The position numbers and the translations under genes are program-made. A stretch of DNA of 64,000 bases, taken from NCBI RefSeq assembly GCF_001577835.2, contig NC_029536.1:744001-808000 (forward strand), read 5' to 3'. This DNA comes from Coturnix japonica (taxonomy: Eukaryota; Chordata; Aves; Galliformes; Phasianidae). Shown here in pieces: positions 42,735-64,000 of the stretch; the first letter of the stretch is position 1, and each line of letters begins with the position of its first letter. The notes beneath the pieces were generated by a model. That model was not told the DNA's origin. It saw only the letters and a list, made by a program, of their open reading frames with translations, and made no database searches.

Positions 42735-43176
42735 CTGCGAGCAAAGATAAGGAAACTGCTCCCTTTTTCTTTTGTCCATATGCAAGAATGCAATTTGTAC
42801 GCAGTGAGGGTGTTTGCAAGAAGAGATTCAGCCCTGCCTGGCTGTATGCAACATCTAAAGCTTCATCAAGCCCTGGTAAGGAGGGTTGCGTTCTCTCTCG
42901 GCCTTAGGAGGAAGCCTGCAGCATTCTGACTCACTGGAGGCAACAGCATCTTCCAATGCAAACTTAAGAGCAGGGAACGTAATCCAGAATCTGAGCAGGG
43001 CGGTATCTGAGGTGACCCACACACAGATGGTTGCAGTGGTTCGGGCTTGTGCAGCCTGCCTGTTGTCTGAATGCAAACCTCTCCATCCATAAGGTAGGGA
43101 GATCAGAGTTCTTGTTCTAGCTGGGCTCTGTAGATATCACATCAAATACGGCCACGTGTTGCGTCCTGAATGGCAA

Positions 43177-43182
43177 AATAAA
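43177..43182 (+). terminator. LRRC47 polyadenylation signal
   Basis: AATAAA about 440 bp after the LRRC47 stop, followed by T-rich DNA. It is the first canonical signal on this strand. Confidence 0.7.
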
Positions 43183-43387
43183 ATGGTTCTTGCAGTCGTT
43201 TCTCACCATCACTTGTTCTGGCATTGCTGAATTTCCCAGTCATGTAACTGTGCCAACCTGGCAAAGTGGAATCTTTAACTTATTCTCTGTTCTCCTATCT
43301 GAGCAGTCCTGAGACCTTCAGAGTTCCCTGTGAAATAGAACCATTCTACAGAGCGACGATTAGAAAACAACTCAATTACTGCAGAGC

Positions 43388-43393
43388 TTTATT
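43388..43393 (-). terminator. CCDC27 polyadenylation signal
   Basis: AATAAA on the minus strand, about 110 bp past the proposed CCDC27 stop (43503-43505). It supports that stop as the true end of the gene. Confidence 0.7.
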
Positions 43394-43502
43394 TAATTAG
43401 ATTTCATTTGTTATTAAGTCATCAGCTGAAAACAAAGGATCCGGGTGGTGGGAAGCGGTGATGTGTTGGGAGTTGGCTGCTCAGGCTGTTCTGCTGCAGG
43501 AC

Positions 43503-45894
43503 TCACCTCTTTCCCTTTGAATTGTTGGATGATGAAGTAACTGTTTCAATGGTGGTGAGAGACGGAACCTTGACACCTTTTTGTTTCAGCATCTGGTGGA
43601 ACTCCATCCGCTCGTTAATTATTTTCTGAAAGGCAGAGATGTGCAAAGGGATAGAAAAGCATTAGAAGGACAGCAGTGCTGTGCAGGGCTTTCAATTCCA
43701 GAGAGCTGCATACCTGCATTGCCTCCAGCACCTCCTCATCAGTGAGCTCTGCCTGGGGAGCTTTGATGCCTGCTGTACTGAAGGTAGCCTGAATTATTTT
43801 GCTTCGAAATCTCTCAAACTTTTGATAGAACAAGAAAGAAATGGACGTGTTAAGCTTTCATGTGTGATTCTTTGGCATTCAGGTGGACTTGAATGGGTTG
43901 GAACATCTCTTAACAGGGAGGTGGAAGTCTGAAGTGAAGGAGGACATATTTACTTTGCTGGTGACACGCTCGAGTGCCACTCGAGTTTGTAGCTCTGTGT
44001 GCTGCATTGCTTCAGCTTTGCTCTGCATCTCCTCTTGGGCACTTTGCTGTTTCTGGATGTGGTACTGATTGGTCAGAGCTTCTGCCTGCAGCTGCCACGC
44101 TGTGCTCTGTAAAGCATTGATCAGCTCCAGCTGCTTATTCAGTTTGAATTCTTGCTCTTTAACAACCTGAGGAGACACATAAATCCAGCCATTACAGCGA
44201 GGAAGAGGGTGAGCAGACTTAGCCATATTTTCCCAGTATCTGATTTCAGATGGTTCTTGTATTGAGCAATCTACAGACTTAAACTTGTCTGTTCTGGTTG
44301 ATGATAGACCTTCCCATAAAGGCACGAGGGCTTGAGCCAGATTCACCTGTCGGAGACTGAAGTTCTCCTTCTCCATTGCTGCCATCATTTCTTCATGTTT
44401 CCATTCTTCTCTCAGGCTGCCAAACTGAAGGGATAAGATTTTACACGTCAATTTGGCAGCTCAGAGACAGACCTCCTGTCTCATTAGCAAGAACTGTTTC
44501 AGAAGGATTGAATCCCCCGCTCCCAGCTCTCTCTGCAGTGGCCACCCTGTGCTCATGGCATTACCTTGTCAGACATGGCTTGGAGCTGATTATCTCGCCC
44601 TCTGATCTCCTTTTGGAGCTTTTCATTTTCAGATTTGGCGCTCCGAAGCTGGGATGCTTGGATCTCCAGTTGTCTTTGCAAGGAACACATGGCACCTGTA
44701 AGCAAACCGAACCCATGCAAAAGACTTCACGAGCTCTTTTTCAGGTAAGCAAAAGCAGAGCTGCTGCTCTGCTCACCCACGTATAGGCTGTGGGTGAAGT
44801 TAATGTACAGGCACAAGTTAATCGAAGCATTTCACACTGCTTTGCTGTAATAGATATTAAACTTAAATACCCCATAGGCACCCCCTGCTACCTGTAGCCA
44901 TGTTGTAGTCATCTTCTGCCCTTTGTAGCTCTGCACAGAGTTCTTTATGGGCTTCCTGGATCGCAGTGAGCTGAGCCAGCAGGGCCTGATTCTCTGCTTC
45001 TGCCTGCTCTGCAGTGGCTTCGGGGGAGCTCTCTTCATTGAGAACATCAGTGCCTTCTTCACTTGAGCTCCCTTGTTTTGTGTGCTGTAAAGACAGAGAT
45101 AAGGCTTTAGTAGAGCCTAAGTCCTTACATGGAGAGTGTTTCGGATCTGGGGTCTGCATTTACAGTAAGGGGCAGCTTCAATGTATGGAACTAAACCCAT
45201 TACCATCCCTGTGTCAGCGCTGTCCTTGAGCAGCTCGAGCTGTTTCTTCAGGCTCTGCACTTCCCTCAGCAGGTTGTTAATCACCACGTCCTTCTGGGCA
45301 CACTCTGCCTTGTACTTGGTCAGACGGTCGATCTCTTCCACCAGCGTTTTCAGACACGCATCCTAAGGAGTAAAGAGGCACCGATTGTGTTGGAGGGGAT
45401 GAAAGGGATGGATGGGGAACCACGGAGCGGATTAAGGGTGTCAGCCCTATCCCTTATGCACACAGGGCTTGTTATGAGCATGCAATGTGTGTCATAGTCC
45501 CTGCTCCAACCTTCTTGGCTCTGATACTCTGTATGGCCACAATGGAGCAGCACAGTGCTCTGCTTAGGGCAGGAGTGACCATCAGACATGGGGCCAAGCA
45601 ATGCAGCGTGTTTCCTCACCTTCTCCTCAATGGTCCTGATGTACCAGGGCCGTTCATTCCCGTCTTGTTCCCCGTGGCCGGGCCGCAGTTCTGCCATACA
45701 GAGAAGTGATACGGGACGCCCCCCACCCAACCCCAGACCCCCCCTCCGGCCCCTCCTGCCTCACCGGGCGGGTCCGGCGATGTGGCCCTATGGCAGATCC
45801 CGGCACACAGCGGGGCGGGGAGGCTCAGCTCATCGTGCCGCGGTTCGGGCATTAACACGGACCCGAACGGACCGAACCGAGCACGGGAACCCAT
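43503..45894 (-). CDS. CCDC27: Coiled-coil protein, CCDC27-like, probably complete
   Basis: Nine minus-strand exons: 45894-45765, 45690-45620, 45362-45204, 45084-44892, 44695-44565, 44424-44347, 44166-43954, 43818-43714 and 43625-43503. All phases agree, giving 400 aa. Much of the protein is heptad-rich coiled coil (for example REVQSLKKQLELLKDSA, AENQALLAQLTAIQEAHKEL and LEIQASQLRSAKSENEKLQK), ending in RMEFHQMLKQKGVKVPSLTT. I assign CCDC27 mainly from position between LRRC47 and TP73 and from strand. The human protein is much longer (656 aa), so the N-terminus is uncertain. An alternative start is the ATG at 45697, but then the phase-matched 74-bp first intron would be unexplained. An X-box-like motif just upstream hints at ciliary or testis expression. 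Confidence 0.75.
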
Positions 45895-46020
45895 CGGCAG
45901 CGTTGGGTTGTTAAGCAACGGCGTCTCAGTTCCGGATAACACTACCGGGTTCGGGAGGTGGCTTCCGGGCGCCATGTTGTACCTCAGTGAGGAGCTGCAA
46001 TGGCACAAATCCCTGCTTTA
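45895..46020 (-). promoter_or_regulatory. CCDC27 promoter with X-box-like motif
   Basis: CpG-rich DNA directly upstream of the proposed start. GTTGTTAAGCAAC (45907-45919) matches the RFX X-box pattern RYYNYY-N1-RRNRAC and is nearly a perfect inverted repeat. A GCGCCATGTTG word (about 45969-45979) is YY1-like. There is no TATA box. RFX control is inference from the motif. Confidence 0.55.
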
Positions 46021-46136
46021 ATGTCTGTTTTTATCCCTTTGAGAGCTTTATATGCGGGTTGGGGCTGAGCTGGGGGCTTGTTTGATTCTCAAACTGCGTG
46101 TTAAACCTTAACAAAGCGCTGTAATACCTCGATATG

Positions 46137-46150
46137 CCGCTAGGGGGCGC
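46137..46150 (+). promoter_or_regulatory. CTCF-like binding motif
   Basis: CCGCTAGGGGGCGC differs from the core CTCF consensus CCACTAGGGGGCGC by one base. It sits in the short spacer between the TP73 3' end and the CCDC27 promoter, a natural insulator position. Occupancy is untested. Confidence 0.6.
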
Positions 46151-46297
46151 AACACCCCGGCTGATATTATGGGAGCTCCATTCTCCACACGAGATGCTTT
46201 TTAAGGCCTTAAAATCAGCTCATCCTCAATAATATCACACCCCCGTTTCCTTTATAAGCAAGACCGGAGTCAGCAGGTGCTGTAATTCAGACGTGCT

Positions 46298-46303
46298 TTT
46301 ATT
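46298..46303 (-). terminator. Candidate TP73 polyadenylation signal
   Basis: AATAAA on the minus strand, 1.26 kb past the TP73 stop, and the only canonical signal I find between there and CCDC27. A 20-nt U tract in the transcript lies immediately upstream. Confidence 0.65.
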
Positions 46304-46310
46304 GTGTTAC

Positions 46311-46330
46311 AAAAAAAAAAAAAAAAAAAA
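46311..46330 (+). repeat. A20 homopolymer
   Basis: Twenty consecutive A on the plus strand (U20 in the TP73 transcript). No retrocopy sequence precedes it, so it does not look like an insertion tail. Confidence 0.9.
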
Positions 46331-47558
46331 CCAAAAACTGGTTTATAAACACGTTTTGCAAAGGTAACGCTCCAAAAAGGGCTGTTGGTAACATGGTTGG
46401 CCCATGTCACTTAATACTGTTGAAGAAGCCTTGGTTAACGGTGTATCTGAACCTTTAAAGCACCTCTGGGTGTGTGTGCTCAGCTGCAGGCGGAGCTGGG
46501 GATGCTCAGCTTCTCTGCAGCCAAGAGAGAAATCAGGCCTGGAACCAATGGCCACAAGCAGCAAAACAAGCAGGAAGGACTTTGTGTGCTCTGAGATGGG
46601 ATCAAACCCATCCCCAGCTCATGTCAGCTGCCTCCAACCCTCACTGTGATACAGGGAGAACCCACACACAGCTCCAACTCCATGGGAGCCTCCACACGTT
46701 TCCCCTCTGCATTAATGTGATATAATTGACAGGAGGGAAAACCATCTGAACTTTGAGCAGGTGAGTCCTGAGACACGACTTCCTGCATGTTTACACGCTA
46801 GAACATAACATTCATTGCTTGGTGCTGCTGTCTCAGTATCATTTTTTATAGCTTACATGAAAATAAATCCTTTTTTATCTCCTTGCAGCACAATGACTAC
46901 ACTGTATGTATGTATGTACATCGCGTTGGTGATATGCACAAACATTGAAGGACGTGAACACATCTGGAACTGACGAGGTCGGCTTCTGCTCTAAAAGGAA
47001 CTGAAAGGAACACGTCTCCTGGCAGTCCATCAGGAAAGCAGACTCGCTTTGTGTCAGTCAATGGCAGATACTCATATGGGAATGGAGCAGATAAGGGCTA
47101 AATCATTTTCTCACCATCATCAGGACCTGCTGGTTTTCAACACCACCAAGAACACAGAACAGAGGTAAGAAGGTAGGGCTCGCTAACAGAAAACGTGCTA
47201 TTTTACGCCGCATCTGTTTGATGCAAGGCTCGTCCAGCACAACACAAAATGAACCAGCAGGTGACTCCTCTGCTGTGTGCAGGCAGAATCCGTGCTGCAT
47301 TCCAGCAGCTCTCACCCTGTCCTTCCATCAATCCTCTGACAAAACCACTGCGATTCCCTCTCTGTTAGTACCTGGCAGATGGATGGGGGCCGTATTTCTC
47401 ACGCAGCCAACAGTCCAGATCTGCCCAGCAATATTACGCTTCTCCAGGCGCTCAAGGCTGAAAGTCTTCACCCATTTATCACATGAGGTTTGGTTCCCCC
47501 AGCCCGTCCCTTGGACTCCCTTTGTGTCCGGTCTCCTACCATCACATTGTGGAGACCC

Positions 47559-63124
<15,566 letters not shown>

Positions 63125-64000
63125 CTGGAGGAAGGGAAAAGGGGAGGAGGGAAAAAAAGAAAACACCAGCCAGTTTAGAGACATGGAAACCTCAGCTACA
63201 CTTCTTCAGGACTTCAGGTGTCCTGTTACAGCTTCCTTAAAGGGCCAGCGTGCTGGAAAGTCAACCAAAATAGTTGTTCTGGGTTGGTTTGTTTTTTAAA
63301 CAGGTCACCACTTGTGGAAAGGATAAACTCAATACGTTTAAGTCGTCCCCTTTTATCAGCTTCATCCTCACTGGAGGCAGCGCGATGCCAAGATCCCTGG
63401 GTTTCCAGCACATTTAACATGCAAAACAACTCTTTTGCTAGTAAGGGGAACAGACCTGTGTTTTTTTGAGCTTTGCTAAGATGTGGGAAAAGTCCAACTG
63501 CGTTGAGGGGGAGCGATGACCACGGCGCTACACACACGACTCTGCTGGGCAAGGACCACAGAAAGGCTCTTTTCTTCCCCAAAGCGCAGCAGGTTGGTTC
63601 TCAGCACATTCCTGGAACCTCCCCAGCCTCATCAGTGTTACCAATTTCCAGTAAAGGACTGCTCAGTGCCAGACCTCACAGCACTGATAACACCAGCCAA
63701 GCTTGTGGCCAGACCTCACGCAGGGCAGAGGTACCACAGGTACCACCACGTCTCTCATAGAATGGACTCTGTGCTTCTGGGCTCAGCCTGGAACTGAGGC
63801 TGATGGTGGCCAGTGGGGAGGAGAGATCTTCTATCCGGTAGACTGTGAGAAGGAGCAAAGCTTTGGCCTCCACTGTAACTCTACATGACCACAGCAGCAG
63901 CCACCAGGTCACCTCAGCACCCAAATACCTAAAGCCCCAGAACTCCTGCCTTGTTTGCTAACAGATTGCAACCATTGCCCCAGATCAGTTTCTTTCTACC
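63125..64000 (-). other. Part of TP73 intron 3
   Basis: Upstream of exon 4. I looked for the delta-N first exon and for exon 3 and found neither, so both presumably lie beyond 64 kb. The acceptor at 63125 has a good pyrimidine tract. Confidence 0.7.

Larger units (their letters stand above)
42735..43502. other. Convergent 3' regions of LRRC47 and CCDC27
   Basis: This holds both 3' UTRs and a gap of about 205 bp between opposing polyadenylation signals. In human SMIM1 sits in this slot. I find no SMIM1-like transmembrane frame on either strand. Confidence 0.7.
46021..47558 (-). other. TP73 3' UTR and spacer to CCDC27
   Basis: From the TP73 stop (47559) to the AATAAA at 46298-46303 is a plausible 1.26-kb 3' UTR. 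It includes a UGUACAUA Pumilio-type word (46913-46920, minus strand) within a TACA repeat, and a 20-base U tract in the RNA (poly-A on plus, 46311-46330) just before the signal. The remaining spacer to CCDC27 carries a CTCF-like site at 46137-46150. Confidence 0.6.

Noticed and set aside
46311-46330. Poly-A tract as a possible retrocopy tail
   Set aside because: The sequence before it is not a spliced gene copy. It is better explained as a U tract in the TP73 3' UTR next to the polyadenylation signal.
63125-64000. Delta-N first exon of TP73
   Set aside because: No frame resembling the short delta-N leader lies upstream of exon 4 within the window.

Overview
The window is vertebrate nuclear DNA and almost certainly avian. 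Its interspersed repeats are CR1 LINE fragments, its introns are short, and its gene order matches human 1p36.32 in reverse. In human that order is TP73, CCDC27, SMIM1, LRRC47, CEP104, DFFB, C1orf174. Here, left to right, it is C1orf174 (+), DFFB (-), CEP104 (+), LRRC47 (+), CCDC27 (-), TP73 (-). A chicken-like galliform chromosome 21 is my best guess; this is inference from gene order and repeat type, with no database search.

Positions 1-22.9 kb hold no gene I can support. In mammals the corresponding side of C1orf174 is the gene desert towards AJAP1. This stretch has three clusters of CR1 3'-end fragments, two G-rich tandem repeats and several A/T-rich blocks with homeodomain, TCF/LEF, POU and ONECUT-like words that could be conserved enhancers. 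Positions 22.95-45.9 kb are a dense cluster of five complete genes with CpG-rich promoters. C1orf174 and DFFB converge. DFFB and CEP104 share a head-to-head promoter. CEP104 and LRRC47 are in tandem. LRRC47 and CCDC27 converge, with polyadenylation signals only about 200 bp apart. From about 46.3 kb to the right edge lies TP73 exons 4-14 on the minus strand; its transactivation exons 1-3 are beyond 64 kb.

Every splice junction given was read from the sequence (GT/AG) and checked for phase. The spliced lengths are 219 aa (C1orf174), 333 (DFFB), 938 (CEP104), 572 (LRRC47), 400 (CCDC27, N-terminus tentative) and 572 (TP73, partial). DFFB is the apoptotic nuclease. CEP104 is a ciliary-tip, EB1-binding tubulin protein. 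LRRC47 is a leucine-rich-repeat protein with a B3/B4-like tRNA-synthetase domain. TP73 is a p53-family transcription factor.

No undescribed system was found. The best leads are RFX X-box-like motifs in the CEP104/DFFB and CCDC27 promoters, a CTCF-like site between CCDC27 and TP73, no room for SMIM1 in its syntenic slot, a fourfold tandem array of CR1 3' ends, and the enhancer-like blocks in the desert.
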